Source: Streptomyces sp. GS7 (GTDB lineage Bacteria; Actinomycetota; Actinomycetes; Streptomycetales; Streptomycetaceae). Taken from it: DNA of 64,000 bases. Of this stretch, positions 50,919-60,865 are shown one piece after another. The stretch covers positions 8,462,501-8,526,500 of the forward strand of contig NZ_CP047146.1 in assembly GCF_009834125.1 (NCBI RefSeq). Reading direction: 5' to 3'. The notes beneath the pieces are model-generated. The model was not told the origin of the DNA, made no database searches, and was given only the letters and a program-made list of their open reading frames with translations. Position 1 is the stretch's first letter, and each line of letters opens with the position of its first letter. A program made the position numbers and the translations under genes.

Positions 50919-51413
50919 CTATCGCCCCTTGCTGTCCGCACCCGCCCCGGGTTCATCTCCGTCGCCCGATGCCGGGTCATCCGCGGCTTGCGGCTGTGCT
51001 TGTGGCTGTTCTTCGCGGGCGGGGGTCTGTTCTTCCTCCGCCTCGACGGGATCGTCGGCCTGGACCATCCGTACGGCATCGCGCAGAGCGTGCCGTTGTT
51101 CCGGCGACATCATGCCGAAGAAGGCCACAAGTGCGGCGGCGGGGTTGTCACTGGCGGACCATGCCTCGTTCATCAGTGCGGCCGAGTAGGCGGCGCGAGT
51201 GGAGACCGCTTCATATCGATAGGCGCGGCCTTCCGCTTCCCGGCGCACCCAGCCCTTCTGATGCAGGTTGTCCAATACGGTCATGACCGTTGTGTAGGCG
51301 ATCGACCGTTCCTTCTGGAGATCTTCCAGGACTTCTCGAACGGTGACCGGGCGGTTCCACTCCCAGACCCGCGTCATCACCGCGTCTTCCAGATCACCCA
51401 AGCGTCTCGGCAC
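50919..51413 (-). CDS. BlaI/MecI-family repressor
   Basis: 164 aa. A winged-helix BlaI/CopY domain covers about residues 1-85 (LGDLEDAVMTRVWEWNRPVTVREVLEDL, SIAYTTVMTVLDNLHQKGWV). The C-terminal tail is acidic and Glu/Gln/Pro-rich. Family members are normally opened by a BlaR-type protease; none is next to it. GTG start. Upstream of the GNAT gene. Confidence 0.88.
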   Translation of the reverse strand: MPRRLGDLEDAVMTRVWEWNRPVTVREVLEDLQKERSIAYTTVMTVLDNLHQKGWVRREAEGRAYRYEAVSTRAAYSAALMNEAWSASDNPAAALVAFFGMMSPEQRHALRDAVRMVQADDPVEAEEEQTPAREEQPQAQPQAADDPASGDGDEPGAGADSKGR

Positions 51414-51481
51414 ACAAGAAGAATAGTGGGAGATGTCGCGAATGCCGGTTGATCTCGTTGCGTTTGGCCCGGAAAAAGGAG

Positions 51482-51514
51482 GTACGGCCCGGGATGGTCA
51501 ATCCCGGGCCGTAC
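51482..51514 (-). terminator. Perfect 14-bp terminator hairpin
   Basis: GTACGGCCCGGGAT (51482-51495) and its exact complement (51501-51514) enclose a 5-nt loop, about 35 bp past the 59-aa gene's stop. Confidence 0.8.
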
Positions 51515-51549
51515 TGTGCGGGCGGACCGCCGGAAAAGGCGGTGGCGGG

Positions 51550-51729
51550 TCAGGCGCCGAAGGCCTTGGGCTTCTGCCCGGCGGCCTCGGCACGGGCGAA
51601 CGCCTCGTCGACCGCCGCGTCTTCCTTGGACTTGTTCTGGCCGCCCTGGCTCTTGATCATCGTCACGATCAGGCAGGTGAAGGCCACGGCCATCACGACG
51701 GGCGGCAGCAGCGCTGAGACGTAATCCAT
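51550..51729 (-). CDS. 59-aa single-pass membrane protein
   Basis: Short gene (MDYVSALLPPVVMAVAFTCL...). One membrane helix (about residues 6-25) is followed by a charged tail, KSQGGQNKSKEDAAVDEAFARAEAAG, ending KPKAFGA. The ATG at 51729 follows GGAGG with an 8-bp gap, and codon use is typical of Streptomyces coding DNA. Similar short proteins lie near lsr2 and coaX in other Streptomyces as far as I recall; function unknown. Confidence 0.8.
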   Translation of the reverse strand: MDYVSALLPPVVMAVAFTCLIVTMIKSQGGQNKSKEDAAVDEAFARAEAAGQKPKAFGA

Positions 51730-51788
51730 GGCATGGGCCTCCTTGTGGGCATGAGCCCGCGAAAGTACTCAGCCAGAGTACGCAGCGC

Positions 51789-52499
51789 TCATGCGGTGCG
51801 GGCCTCGGGGGGTGGGGCAGGCTTCCGCCGCGGCGGGAACACCTCGCCCGGGGTCGGGATGGGACGGTCCGGGCGCGGCGCCTTGGGGGCGGGTGCGGGG
51901 CGGGGCCGCTCCCGCTGCGGTTCGGGCCGCGGCTCCTTCTGGGGGTCCCGTTCGGGGCCGGGGCCGGAGTCCGGGCCCGGACGCGGCCGGGCGCCGGGGC
52001 GTCCGCCCGGGAGGCCGTCCGGGGAGCCGCCCGAGCGCCCGCCCGGCAGTGCGCGCAGCCGCGCCCGCACGGAGTGCTCGGCCAGCCGCTCGCAGTGCCC
52101 CAGCAGGGCGCGGCGGCGCTTGCGCTCGGCGGCGCCGGTGGGCCGCGCCAGCAGGGAGCGCAGCGCCGCGAGGTCGTCGGGACCGGGGATGTGGCCGGCC
52201 GCCAGCGCCTCCTGGAGCCGCGTGAGGTAGCCGGTGGCCGCGCCGGGCAGGGCGGCGCGATAGCGGGCGAGGTCGGCGAGCAGGAAGGCGCGCAGGCGGG
52301 CCCCTTCGCGGACCGCCTCGTCCACCGCCTCGGCCAGCCGCAGGTATTCCTGGACGTCCTGCGACCGGTCCGGGCCGAGGGCGTCCAGTGGGACGGCGTG
52401 GGACGTCGACTGGAGGGCATGGGCGAGGGCGCGACGCAGCACACGCAGCTCATCGGCGCCGAAGGCCATGCCGCCGCGGGATCCGTATGGCATTGGCAT
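51789..52499 (-). CDS. Helical protein with Pro/Arg-rich tail, unknown function
   Basis: 236 aa. Residues 12-150 are predicted all helical (FGADELRVLRRALAHALQ, LLADLARYRAALPGAATGYLTRLQEAL); the last 80 are Pro/Arg/Gly-rich and disordered. I recognise no domain. It lies downstream of coaX on the same strand, 113 bp away, and may be the last member of the cofactor operon or independent. Confidence 0.7.
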   Translation of the reverse strand: MPMPYGSRGGMAFGADELRVLRRALAHALQSTSHAVPLDALGPDRSQDVQEYLRLAEAVDEAVREGARLRAFLLADLARYRAALPGAATGYLTRLQEALAAGHIPGPDDLAALRSLLARPTGAAERKRRRALLGHCERLAEHSVRARLRALPGGRSGGSPDGLPGGRPGARPRPGPDSGPGPERDPQKEPRPEPQRERPRPAPAPKAPRPDRPIPTPGEVFPPRRKPAPPPEARTA

Positions 52500-52611
52500 G
52501 CCGTGACTTTACGACCGATTCGGACAAAAGCCACTTAATTCGCATGCGGTGGCGCGGCAGCGGGCCGCGCCGTCACACGCGCGCACCGGCCGGACCCGCC
52601 GCCGGGGCCCG

Positions 52612-53409
52612 CTACGCGCGGCTGATGTTCCGCTCGTACACCAGCCGCAGGCCGATCAGGGTCAGCCACGGCTCGTGTTCGTCGATCACCGAGGACTCGC
52701 CGAGCACCATCGGCGCCAGCCCGCCGGTGGCGATCACCGTCACGTCCTCCGGGTCGTCCGCCAGCTCCCGGGCCATCCGGTGCACCACACCGTCCACCTG
52801 GCCGGCGAAGCCGTAGAGGATGCCGGACTGCATCGCCTCGACGGTGTTCTTGCCGATGACGCTGCGCGGCCGGGCCAGCTCGATCTTGCGGAGCTGGGCG
52901 CCCCTGACGCCCAGCGCGTCCACCGAGATCTCGATACCCGGCGCGATCACCCCGCCCACGTACTCGCCGCGCGCGCTGACCGCGTCGAAGGTGGTGGCCG
53001 TACCGAAGTCGACGACCACCGCGGGGCCGCCGTACAGCTCGACGGCCGCCAGCGCGTTGATGATCCGGTCGGCGCCGACCTCCTTGGGGTTGTCCATGAG
53101 GATCGGCACGCCGGTCTTGACGCCCGGCTCCACGAGGACGGCCGGGACGTCGCCGTAGTAGCGCCGGGTCACCTCGCGCAGCTCGTGCAGCACGGACGGC
53201 ACGGTCGAGCAGATGGAGATGCCCTCGATGCCGTCGCCCAGGTCGTCGCCGAGCAGCGGGTGCATGCCCATGAGGCCCTGGAGGAGCACGGCCAGTTCGT
53301 CGGCGGTGCGGCGGGCGTCGGTGGAGATCCGCCAGTGCTCGACGATCTCCTCGCCGTCGAAGAGCCCCAGGACGGTGTGCGTGTTGCCTACGTCGATGGT
53401 CAGCAGCAT
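52612..53409 (-). CDS. coaX: Type III pantothenate kinase
   Basis: Phosphorylates pantothenate, the first committed step to CoA. 265 aa: LTIDVGNTHTVLGLFDG (P-loop), EVGADRIINALAAVELYG, VVVDFGTATTFDAVSARGEYVGGVIAPG and FVIATGGLAP-like VTVIATGGLAPMV. The ATG is 5 bp after the nadC stop. It ends the coupled cofactor operon, so CoA and NAD synthesis genes share a transcript. Confidence 0.96.
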   Translation of the reverse strand: MLLTIDVGNTHTVLGLFDGEEIVEHWRISTDARRTADELAVLLQGLMGMHPLLGDDLGDGIEGISICSTVPSVLHELREVTRRYYGDVPAVLVEPGVKTGVPILMDNPKEVGADRIINALAAVELYGGPAVVVDFGTATTFDAVSARGEYVGGVIAPGIEISVDALGVRGAQLRKIELARPRSVIGKNTVEAMQSGILYGFAGQVDGVVHRMARELADDPEDVTVIATGGLAPMVLGESSVIDEHEPWLTLIGLRLVYERNISRA

Positions 53410-53414
53410 GGTGG

Positions 53415-54482
53415 TCAGCGGTCCTCGTGATCGCGTGCGTCGGCGCCCTCGCCGGCGTCGCCCTCGCGCAGGTCCAGGCCGATGTCGAGGACCGGTGCGG
53501 AGTGGGTGAGCGCGCCCACCGCCAGGAAGTCGATTCCGGTCTCCGCGTACGCGCGGGCGTTGGCGAGGGTGAGCCGGCCGGAGGACTCCAGGATCGCGCG
53601 GCCGGCGACCAGGTCGACGGCCTCCTTGGTCTGCTCCGGCGTGAAGTTGTCCAGCAGGATCAGGTCGGCGCCCTCGGCGAGGATCGGCGGGATCTGGTCG
53701 AGCCGGTCCACCTCCACCTCGATCGGCACACCGGGGAACTCGGTCCGTACGGCGGAGAACGCGGCGGCGACACCGCCCGCCGCGACGACGTGGTTGTCCT
53801 TGATCAGCGCCGCGTCCGACAGCGACATGCGGTGGTTGACGCCGCCGCCGCAGCGCACCGCGAACTTCTCCAGGGCGCGCAGGCCCGGCGTCGTCTTCCG
53901 GGTGTCGCGGACCTTCGCCTTGGTGCCTTCGAGGACGTCCGCCCACGCCCGGGTCACGGTCGCGATACCGGACAGCCGGCCCAGCAGGTTCAGTGCGCTG
54001 CGCTCGGCGGTGAGCAGGTCGCGGGTGCGGGTGGTGACCGACAGCAGCTTCTGCCCGGGGGTGACCCGGTCGCCGTCCGCCACGTGCCGCTCGACCTCGA
54101 ACTCGTCGGTGCACACGATGGACAGCACCGCCTCGGCGACCCGCAGCCCGGCGACCGTACCGGCCTGCCGGGCCGTGAAGTCCCCGGTGGCGACGGCGTC
54201 TTCGGGGACCGTCGCCACGGTGGTGACGTCCACTCCCTGATCGAGGTCCTCCTCGATGGCCATGTGCGCGATGTCCTCGACCTGTACGGGGTCGAGCCCG
54301 GCGGCCACCAGGAGCGCGGCCAGGTCGGGGTCGAGCCCGCAGGTCAGCGGGTCCAGCTCGTACGAGTCGTCGTCGCCGGCGCACCCGCAGGCGTCGCCGC
54401 AGCCGCCTCCGGCGGGGACGGCTCCGGGCCGGCCGATCTGGAGGAGGGGAAGGCCATCGGGGGTACCGGGGGTGCTGCTCAC
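53415..54482 (-). CDS. nadC: Nicotinate-nucleotide pyrophosphorylase with Cys-rich N-terminal extension
   Basis: Quinolinate phosphoribosyltransferase, making nicotinate mononucleotide for NAD. 355 aa; the core (about residues 70-355) has EDLDQGVDVTT, LLTAERSALNLLGRLSGIAT, KVRDTRKTTPGLRALEKFAVRCGGG, NHRMSLSDAALIKDNH and IDFLAVGALTHSAP. The first 60 residues are extra and contain Cys28, Cys32 and Cys34 in GGGCGDACGCAG. The GTG overlaps the nadB stop (GTGA). Confidence 0.95.
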   Translation of the reverse strand: MSSTPGTPDGLPLLQIGRPGAVPAGGGCGDACGCAGDDDSYELDPLTCGLDPDLAALLVAAGLDPVQVEDIAHMAIEEDLDQGVDVTTVATVPEDAVATGDFTARQAGTVAGLRVAEAVLSIVCTDEFEVERHVADGDRVTPGQKLLSVTTRTRDLLTAERSALNLLGRLSGIATVTRAWADVLEGTKAKVRDTRKTTPGLRALEKFAVRCGGGVNHRMSLSDAALIKDNHVVAAGGVAAAFSAVRTEFPGVPIEVEVDRLDQIPPILAEGADLILLDNFTPEQTKEAVDLVAGRAILESSGRLTLANARAYAETGIDFLAVGALTHSAPVLDIGLDLREGDAGEGADARDHEDR

Positions 54483-56296
54483 GGGGCGGGCTCCGTATCG
54501 GGGGTGGGGACGGGCTGAGAGGTGCTGCCGGTGGTCGGCGGGAAGTCGGCGGTCGCCGTCGTGCGGATGTCCAGGGCGCGGTCCGCGCCGAGGGTGATGC
54601 GGAAGTGCCGGCGCCAGGAGGCATCGTCGCGCTCCGGGTGGTCCTCGCGCCAATGGCAGCCGCGGGTCTCCTCGCGGCGCTGCGCGGCGGCGACCAGGAC
54701 CCGCGCGACACACAGCAGGTTGGTGGCCTCCCACGCCTCCACGCCGGGCTCGGGGGCCTTGGTCTGGGCCGGCGGGGCGTCCGCTCCCCCGGCGGCACCG
54801 GGCGCCTGCGCCGCCAGGGCCGCCTCGGTCGCCGCGCGGTGCAGGCCGTCGAGGTCCGCGGCGGCCCGGGCCAGGCCCCCGGCGCTGCGCAGGACGCCGG
54901 CGCCGGCGGTCATGACGCGCTGGACCGCGGCGCGGGTCTCGGGCGCGAGGAGGGGCAGCGCGCGCGGCGCCCCGCGCCCCTCGACGGCGGACGGGACCGG
55001 CTCCGGGACGCGGCCCGCCGCCCCGTCGGAGGCGATGTCCGCGGCGATCCGCTCCGCGAACACCAGGCCCTCCAGAAGGGAGTTGGAGGCCAGGCGGTTG
55101 GCGCCGTGGACTCCGGTGCAGGCGACCTCGCCGCACGCGTACAGGCCCGGGACGGTCGTTCGGCCGTGCAGATCGGTGCGGACGCCGCCGGAGGCGTGGT
55201 GCGCGGCCGGGGCGACCGGTATCGGCTCGGTGACCGGGTCGATGCCGTGGGAGCGGCAGGCGGCCAGGATCGTCGGGAAGCGGTTCCGCCACATCTCGGC
55301 GCCGAAGTGGCGGGCGTCCAAGTACATGTGCTCGACGCCCTGTTCCTGCGCCCGCCGCATGATCGCCTTGGCCACGATGTCGCGCGGCGCCAGCTCGGCC
55401 AGCTCGTGCTGCCCGACCATGAACCGCGTGCCGGCCGCGTCGACCAGATGCGCGCCCTCACCCCGTACGGCCTCCGAGATCAGCGGCTGCTGACCCTCCG
55501 CCTCCGGCCCCAAATACAGGACGGTGGGGTGGAATTGGACGAATTCGAGGTCCGAGACCTCGGCGCCGGCGCGCAGCGCCAGCGCCACCCCGTCGCCCGT
55601 GGACACGGCCGGGTTGGTGGTCGCGGAGAAGACCTGCCCCATGCCCCCGGTGGCGAGCACCACCGCCGGGGCGTGCACCGCCCCGACACCGTCGTGCTGG
55701 CCCTCCCCCATGACATGCAGGGTGACGCCGGCGGTGCGGCCGTGGGCGTCGGTCAGGAGGTCGAGGACCAGCGCGTTCTCGATGGTGCGCAGGCCCGCGG
55801 TCCGCACCGCGGCGACCAGCGCGCGGGAGATCTCCGCGCCGGTGGCGTCACCGCCGGCGTGCGCGATCCGGCGGCGGTGGTGGCCGCCCTCCCTGGCGAG
55901 CGCGATCTCGTCGCTGCCGGGCGCGGTGTCGAAGCGGGCGCCCGCCCCGATCAGCCGGTGGACGGCGTCCGGGCCCTCGGTCACCAGCGCCCGCACCGCC
56001 GCCTCGTCGCACAGACCGGCGCCCGCGACGAGGGTGTCCGCCAGGTGCTGCTCGGGCGTGTCGCCGTCTCCGAGGGCCGCGGCGATACCGCCCTGCGCCC
56101 AACGGGTGGAGCCGTCGTCGAGCCGGGCCTTGGTGACGACGACGGTCCGGCGGCCGGCGGCGGCGCAGCGCAGCGCCGCGGTCAGTCCGGCCACCCCGGA
56201 GCCCACCACGACGACGTCCGCCGTGATGGACCACCCGGGGGCGGGGGCGGTGAGGCGTATGCCGGTGGGGCCGTTGCCGGTTCCGCTAGCGGTCAT
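54479..56296 (-). CDS. nadB: L-aspartate oxidase
   Basis: FAD enzyme making iminoaspartate, first step of de novo NAD synthesis. 605 aa: FAD loop [53 protein letters not shown] and [27 protein letters not shown] 50-residue insertion near the C-terminus is Ala/Gly/Pro-rich. NadA is absent from this window although it should act with NadB. ATGA overlap with panC. Confidence 0.96.
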   Translation of the reverse strand: MTASGTGNGPTGIRLTAPAPGWSITADVVVVGSGVAGLTAALRCAAAGRRTVVVTKARLDDGSTRWAQGGIAAALGDGDTPEQHLADTLVAGAGLCDEAAVRALVTEGPDAVHRLIGAGARFDTAPGSDEIALAREGGHHRRRIAHAGGDATGAEISRALVAAVRTAGLRTIENALVLDLLTDAHGRTAGVTLHVMGEGQHDGVGAVHAPAVVLATGGMGQVFSATTNPAVSTGDGVALALRAGAEVSDLEFVQFHPTVLYLGPEAEGQQPLISEAVRGEGAHLVDAAGTRFMVGQHELAELAPRDIVAKAIMRRAQEQGVEHMYLDARHFGAEMWRNRFPTILAACRSHGIDPVTEPIPVAPAAHHASGGVRTDLHGRTTVPGLYACGEVACTGVHGANRLASNSLLEGLVFAERIAADIASDGAAGRVPEPVPSAVEGRGAPRALPLLAPETRAAVQRVMTAGAGVLRSAGGLARAAADLDGLHRAATEAALAAQAPGAAGGADAPPAQTKAPEPGVEAWEATNLLCVARVLVAAAQRREETRGCHWREDHPERDDASWRRHFRITLGADRALDIRTTATADFPPTTGSTSQPVPTPDTEPAP

Positions 56297-57489
56297 CGGG
56301 TCGCTCCGAGGGGGCCTTGGGGTGGGGTGGGTTTCGGGGACGATACGGGGGATGCCGGGGATGCCGGGGCCGTCTGCGGGCCGGCCCCCGGACGGTCCGG
56401 GTGCTGCGCGGCCTCGGGGGCGTCGGCCGGCGCCGCGCCCCCGGCGAACACCAGCCGGACGTTGTCGATCAGCCGCGTGGTGCCCACCTTGGCGGCGACC
56501 GCCAGGATCGCCTCGCCCTCGTAGCCGTCCGCGACCTCGGTGAAGTCCCCCGGGTCGACCAGGGCCACGTAATCGAGGCGCAGCGGCGGTTCGAGGTGGG
56601 CGGCGTCCGTCAGCACCGCGCGGGCCGCGGCGCGGGCCACGGACGGGCCGTGCGGCGGCCCGGACGCGGCGTAGGCGACGGCGTGCGCGTCGGCGGCGGC
56701 CCGGTCCTCGCCCAGGGCGGCCAGCGCCGCGGAACGGTCCTGCGTCGGGTGCCCGCTGGACGCCGCGCGGGCCCGCAGCGCCTCCTCGGCGGTGAGCCGG
56801 TCGCGGGCCGCGAAGAGCGCCGCGGAGAGCGCGAGCGCGGTGCGCCGCTCCGGGCCGGAGAGGTAGCGGTTGCGGCTGGAGCGGGCCAGCCCGTCGCTCT
56901 CCCGGACCGTGGGGACACCGACGATCTCGACGGGGAAATTGAGGTCGGCGGCCATCCGCCGGATGACCGCGAGCTGCTGGGCGTCCTTCTCCCCGAAGAA
57001 CGCGACGTCCGGCGCGGTCAGATGGAGGAGCTTGGCGACGACGGTGAGGACGCCGTCGAAGTGCCCGGGGCGGCTGGCCCCTTCGAGGACGGTCCCCATG
57101 GGGCCCGCGCTGATCCGGACCTGCGGTTCGCCGCCCGGGTAGACCTCGTCGACGGACGGTGCGAACACGGCGTCGGCACCCGCCTCGCCGGCCAGGACGA
57201 CATCCGCGTCCAGGGTGCGCGGGTAGCGGTCGAGGTCCTCGCCCGCACCGAACTGCAGCGGATTGACGAACACCGTGACCACGACCTGGCCCTTCGGCCC
57301 GACGTGGTCACGGGCCGCCCGGACCAGGGCCGCGTGCCCGTCGTGCAGTGCGCCCATGGTCATGACAACGGCCCTCGCGCCACTACCGCGGGACAGCTCC
57401 CGCAGCGCCGCGGCGGTGTGCACGAGCCGGGGCCGCGGCGCCGGCTGCCGACCGGCATCCAGGGACGGGCTGACGGGCGAGGAGGTCAT
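56293..57489 (-). CDS. panC: Pantothenate synthetase
   Basis: Joins pantoate and beta-alanine using ATP. 398 aa against about 280-330 usually: the core has [15 protein letters not shown] (HxGH), [49 protein letters not shown] and [10 protein letters not shown] Gly/Pro-rich C-terminal tail (about 345-398) and a loop of about 25 residues after RDRLTAEE make up the extra length. Starts 4 bp inside the DUF2520 gene end (ATGA). Confidence 0.96.
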   Translation of the reverse strand: MTSSPVSPSLDAGRQPAPRPRLVHTAAALRELSRGSGARAVVMTMGALHDGHAALVRAARDHVGPKGQVVVTVFVNPLQFGAGEDLDRYPRTLDADVVLAGEAGADAVFAPSVDEVYPGGEPQVRISAGPMGTVLEGASRPGHFDGVLTVVAKLLHLTAPDVAFFGEKDAQQLAVIRRMAADLNFPVEIVGVPTVRESDGLARSSRNRYLSGPERRTALALSAALFAARDRLTAEEALRARAASSGHPTQDRSAALAALGEDRAAADAHAVAYAASGPPHGPSVARAAARAVLTDAAHLEPPLRLDYVALVDPGDFTEVADGYEGEAILAVAAKVGTTRLIDNVRLVFAGGAAPADAPEAAQHPDRPGAGPQTAPASPASPVSSPKPTPPQGPLGATR

Positions 57490-58553
57490 GCGTCGCCTCC
57501 GGAGGGGCCGGGGTCGGGGGATTCTGGGGACTCGGGGGTGTCTGGGGTCTCTGGGGTTTCCGGGGACTCGGCGCCGGGGGGCCCGGAGGCTCCGGAGCGC
57601 GCGCCGCCCTCCGGGAGCGCACCGCCCGCCGGCGCCACGGCCCCCTCGGATGCCGGACCCGCGAGCACGTCCAGCAGCTCCTCGGCCAGTTCCGGCTTGA
57701 GCAGACCGCGGGCCAGCGCCCGGTCCGCGGTCGTACGGGCCATCGCCAGATACCCGGCGACGGCCTGCGGCGCATGGCGGCGCAACTCCGCCACATGGGC
57801 CGCGACGGTGCCCGCGTCGCCCCGTGCGACCGGCCCCGTCAGGGCCGCGTCACCGGACCGCAGCGCATTGTCCAGGGCCGCTCCGAGCAGCGGGCCGAGC
57901 ATCCGGTCCGGGGCCTGGACACCTGCCTTCCGCAGCAGCTCCATCGACTGCGCGACCAGCGTGACCAGGTAGTTCGCACCGATGGCCAGCGCCGCGTGAT
58001 ACAGCGGACGGGCGGACTCCGCGATCCACTCCGGCTCCCCGCCCATCTCGATGACCAGCGCCTCGGCCGCCATCCGCAGCTCCTCCGGCGCGGTCACCCC
58101 GAACGAGCAGCCGGCGAGCCGCTGGACGTCCACCGACGTGCCCGTGAACGTCATCGCCGGATGCAGCGCCAGCGGCAGCGCACCGGCCCGCGTGGCCGGA
58201 TCCAGCACCGCCGTTCCGTAGCGCCCGGACGTGTGCACCAGCAGCTGGCCCGGCCGCACGGCGCCGGTCTCGGCGAGCCCGCTCACCAGGCCGGCCAGCG
58301 CGTCGTCGGGGACGGTCAGCAGCACGAGATCGGCACGGGCCAGCACCTCGGCCGGGGTGACCAGCGGAACGTCGGGCAGCAGCTCGGCGGCCCGCCGCAC
58401 CGAGGCGTCGGAGACCCCCGAAACGGCGACCGGACGATGCCCGGCAAGCTGCAGGGACGCGGCGAGCGCGGGCCCGACACGGCCTGCGCCGACGACTCCG
58501 ACGGTGAGCCGGGCGGGCCGGTCCTGGGCCTCGATGGGTGGGTGAGCATTCAC
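57486..58553 (-). CDS. Rossmann/DUF2520 protein, panC partner
   Basis: 355 aa. N-terminal NAD(P) domain ([19 protein letters not shown]) and a helical DUF2520 domain ([33 protein letters not shown]). The fold is like ketopantoate reductase, and the gene is first in a pan/nad/coa operon, so a pantoate-related reduction is a plausible but unproven role. The tail repeats [19 protein letters not shown] units. GTG at 58553; the frame opens further upstream but is not family-like. Confidence 0.85.
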   Translation of the reverse strand: MNAHPPIEAQDRPARLTVGVVGAGRVGPALAASLQLAGHRPVAVSGVSDASVRRAAELLPDVPLVTPAEVLARADLVLLTVPDDALAGLVSGLAETGAVRPGQLLVHTSGRYGTAVLDPATRAGALPLALHPAMTFTGTSVDVQRLAGCSFGVTAPEELRMAAEALVIEMGGEPEWIAESARPLYHAALAIGANYLVTLVAQSMELLRKAGVQAPDRMLGPLLGAALDNALRSGDAALTGPVARGDAGTVAAHVAELRRHAPQAVAGYLAMARTTADRALARGLLKPELAEELLDVLAGPASEGAVAPAGGALPEGGARSGASGPPGAESPETPETPDTPESPESPDPGPSGGDA

Positions 58554-59048
58554 GCGGCGACGGCCTTCCGTTCCAGTCCGCGGGGGGTACCGGACGATTC
58601 GTCGCCATGCTACGCGAGTGCCTCCGACGGCCCGGAGAGCTGTACGGCGGGTGAGACGGAGGTCTCCGAGGAGAACCGCCCCACCACGCGGCGAAGCCGA
58701 TCGACTTCCCGGGCGGGGCGCCGCGGGGCGGCCGGTGGCGGGGCCGGCGCTGTCGCCGGTCCGACCGGCGAACGGGCGGGCAGGGGGCGGCGAGCGGGCG
58801 GGCAGGTCGCGCGGACTTCGGACGTCGGCGACCGCGCCCTCTCCCCCGCCCCCCTCTCCCTCGCGCCCTCCCCCCTGGCCTCCCCATGGCCGCCCACCAG
58901 CCGTTTTCCGCCGCGCCAGAGGGCTGCCCGGCACACGCCTCAGCCTCCCTCCGAAAGTTATCCACAGGGCTCGCCGCCTCCCGCCCGCCTACGCCATGAT
59001 CGACGCATCGCCGCGCACACAGCGCGAAACGCAGGGGAGGCGGGGGAC
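58554..59048. other. 495-bp divergent intergenic region with a DnaA-box sequence
   Basis: Between the divergent DUF2520 and PLP-lyase genes; no gene supported. A perfect TTATCCACA is at 58958-58966. CGGAGGTCTCCG is a 12-bp palindrome at about 58665-58676. Much of the rest is G/C-tract sequence. Promoters of the cofactor operon and of the lyase should be here. Confidence 0.5.
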
Positions 59049-60365
59049 ATGACACAGAACGGAACAGATCACAACGAAACAGATCACCATGGGACAGACC
59101 AGAACGGAGCGGCGGACTGGAACGTGGCAGACCAGCATGGGGCACCCCGGCACGAGACGCCCCGGCACGGGAAAGCGCAGAACGAGACACCCGGGGACGG
59201 GGCGCCGACCACCATGGAGGGCGACGCCGCACTCGCGCGGAAACGACGGATCACCGCACACCGCGGCTCCGCACGCCAGCTGAGCGGCCCGGCCGTCGAG
59301 ACGATCCGGGAGCGGCTGGCGCGCCTGGCGGCCGACGCTCCCGATGTGTACAACCTCGATGACTGGACGGATATCTACGGCATCGACGACAGCATCGTCG
59401 GCGAGCTGGAGCGCCGCACGGCCGAGGCGCTGGGCACCGAGGCCGCCGCGTTCTTCCCCACCGGCACGATGGCGCAGCAGGTGGCCCTGCGCTGCTGGGC
59501 GGGGCGGACGGGCGGCTCGACGGTCGCCGGCCATCCCCTGTCCCATATGGAGGTGCATGAGCGCGACGCCTATGCCGTGGTCAGCGGGCTGCGCATGGTG
59601 CATCCGACGAACGCCCCGCGGCTGCCGACCGCCGCCGAGATCTACGACATCCAGGAGCCGTTCGGGACCCTGGCCCTCGAACTCCCGCTGCGGGACGCCG
59701 GATTCCTCCTCCCGACGTGGGAGGAACTGACGGCGACGGTGGCGGCGGCCCGCGACCGGGACGCGGTGGTGCACTTCGACGGCGCCCGGTTGTGGGAGTG
59801 CGCCCCGCACTTCGGGCGCACTCTCCCGGAGATCGCCGCCCTCGCGGACAGCGTCTATGTCTCCTACTACAAGTCCCTGGGCGGCATATCAGGCGCTGCT
59901 CTCGCCGGCACCGAGGACTTCGTGGAGGAAGCGCGGGCCTGGCGGCACCGGTACGGCGGGCAGCTGTTCCAGCAGTGGCCGACGGCGCTGACCGCCCTGG
60001 CCGGACTGGACCGCGAGCTACCCCGGCTTCCGGACTACGTGGCACACGCGAAGGTCGTCGCGCAGGCGCTGCGGGAGGGTATGGCGGAGTCGGGCGTGCC
60101 GTGGTTCAGGGTGCACCCGGAGATACCGCACACCCATCAGTTCCAGGTATGGCTCCCGCACCCGCCGGATGTACTGAACGAGGCGGGCATCCGGCTCGCG
60201 GAGGAGACCCGGACGACGCTGTTCCGCACCTGGTTCGAGCCCGGCCCGGCAGGACCGCCGGGAATAGCGCAGACGGAGGTGACGGTGACGTCGTCCGCGA
60301 TGGACTGGACTCCGGAGGAGATACGCACGGCCGTGGCCGACTTCGTGTCACGCATCGACGGCTGA
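59049..60365 (+). CDS. PLP-dependent beta-eliminating lyase / threonine aldolase-like
   Basis: 438 aa, fold-type I PLP enzyme of the threonine aldolase group. Core from about residue 60: DIYGIDDSIVGELERRTAEALGTEAAAFFPTGTMAQQVAL, VHFDGARLWE (PLP-binding Asp) and YVSYYKSLGGISGAALAG (PLP Lys). The true substrate is unknown; aldol cleavage of a beta-hydroxy amino acid is likely. The first 55 residues are an unusual hydrophilic D/H/N/Q/G/T repeat tract. The ATG at 59049 follows a GGCGGGGG run; an ATG at codon 56 would remove this tract and is a real alternative. Confidence 0.85.
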   Translation: MTQNGTDHNETDHHGTDQNGAADWNVADQHGAPRHETPRHGKAQNETPGDGAPTTMEGDAALARKRRITAHRGSARQLSGPAVETIRERLARLAADAPDVYNLDDWTDIYGIDDSIVGELERRTAEALGTEAAAFFPTGTMAQQVALRCWAGRTGGSTVAGHPLSHMEVHERDAYAVVSGLRMVHPTNAPRLPTAAEIYDIQEPFGTLALELPLRDAGFLLPTWEELTATVAAARDRDAVVHFDGARLWECAPHFGRTLPEIAALADSVYVSYYKSLGGISGAALAGTEDFVEEARAWRHRYGGQLFQQWPTALTALAGLDRELPRLPDYVAHAKVVAQALREGMAESGVPWFRVHPEIPHTHQFQVWLPHPPDVLNEAGIRLAEETRTTLFRTWFEPGPAGPPGIAQTEVTVTSSAMDWTPEEIRTAVADFVSRIDG

Positions 60366-60865
60366 GGCCGGGGGAAGGGGGTTGGGCTAACTTGGGCCGA
60401 GTTGGGCCGAGTTGGACGCGGGCGGGGCTGGGCCCTGCCGAGGTGGAGCCAGGGCCGCTGGTGTCGGGGCCGGCTCGACGCGGATGGGGGTGGGCTCAAC
60501 GGCGGCACGGATAGCCCGGCCCCGCCCCGGACCCGGCCCCCTACCCCCAGGGCAGTGGCGGCGCCCGCTGCGGGCGGGTTCAACGAGGTCGCAGCCGAGC
60601 CCACACGGGTGCGGATAGCCACGCGGTGGGCACCACTGAGCCCGTCGTGACCGCCGACGCCTTGCCTTGTGCGCGAGCCGAGGCCGCAGCGGGCACGGAT
60701 GCCCCGAGGTGGCCGCGCTAGTTCGCCGTCCGCGCGGACCGGCCCGGGGCGGGCGGGGCGGTCGGCGCTGCGCCGGAGTCTTTCGCGAGAGGGGCGGGGG
60801 TGGGGTGGGGCGGGGGGAGGGGCCCCCGGGGAAGGGAGCGGGACACCGACCCCGCCACCCCCCAT
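60366..60865. other. 500-bp region with short repeats and G/C tracts
   Basis: No gene supported. A 10-bp periodic repeat (GTTGGGCCGA type) runs 60381-60420. G-tracts of 4-6 bases on the plus strand cluster at about 60791-60845, then C-tracts continue past 60865, giving quadruplex-capable sequence on both strands. Confidence 0.5.

Noticed and set aside
58554..59048. Replication origin suggested by a DnaA box
   Set aside because: Only one box is present; Streptomyces oriC has many boxes next to dnaA and dnaN, which are absent.
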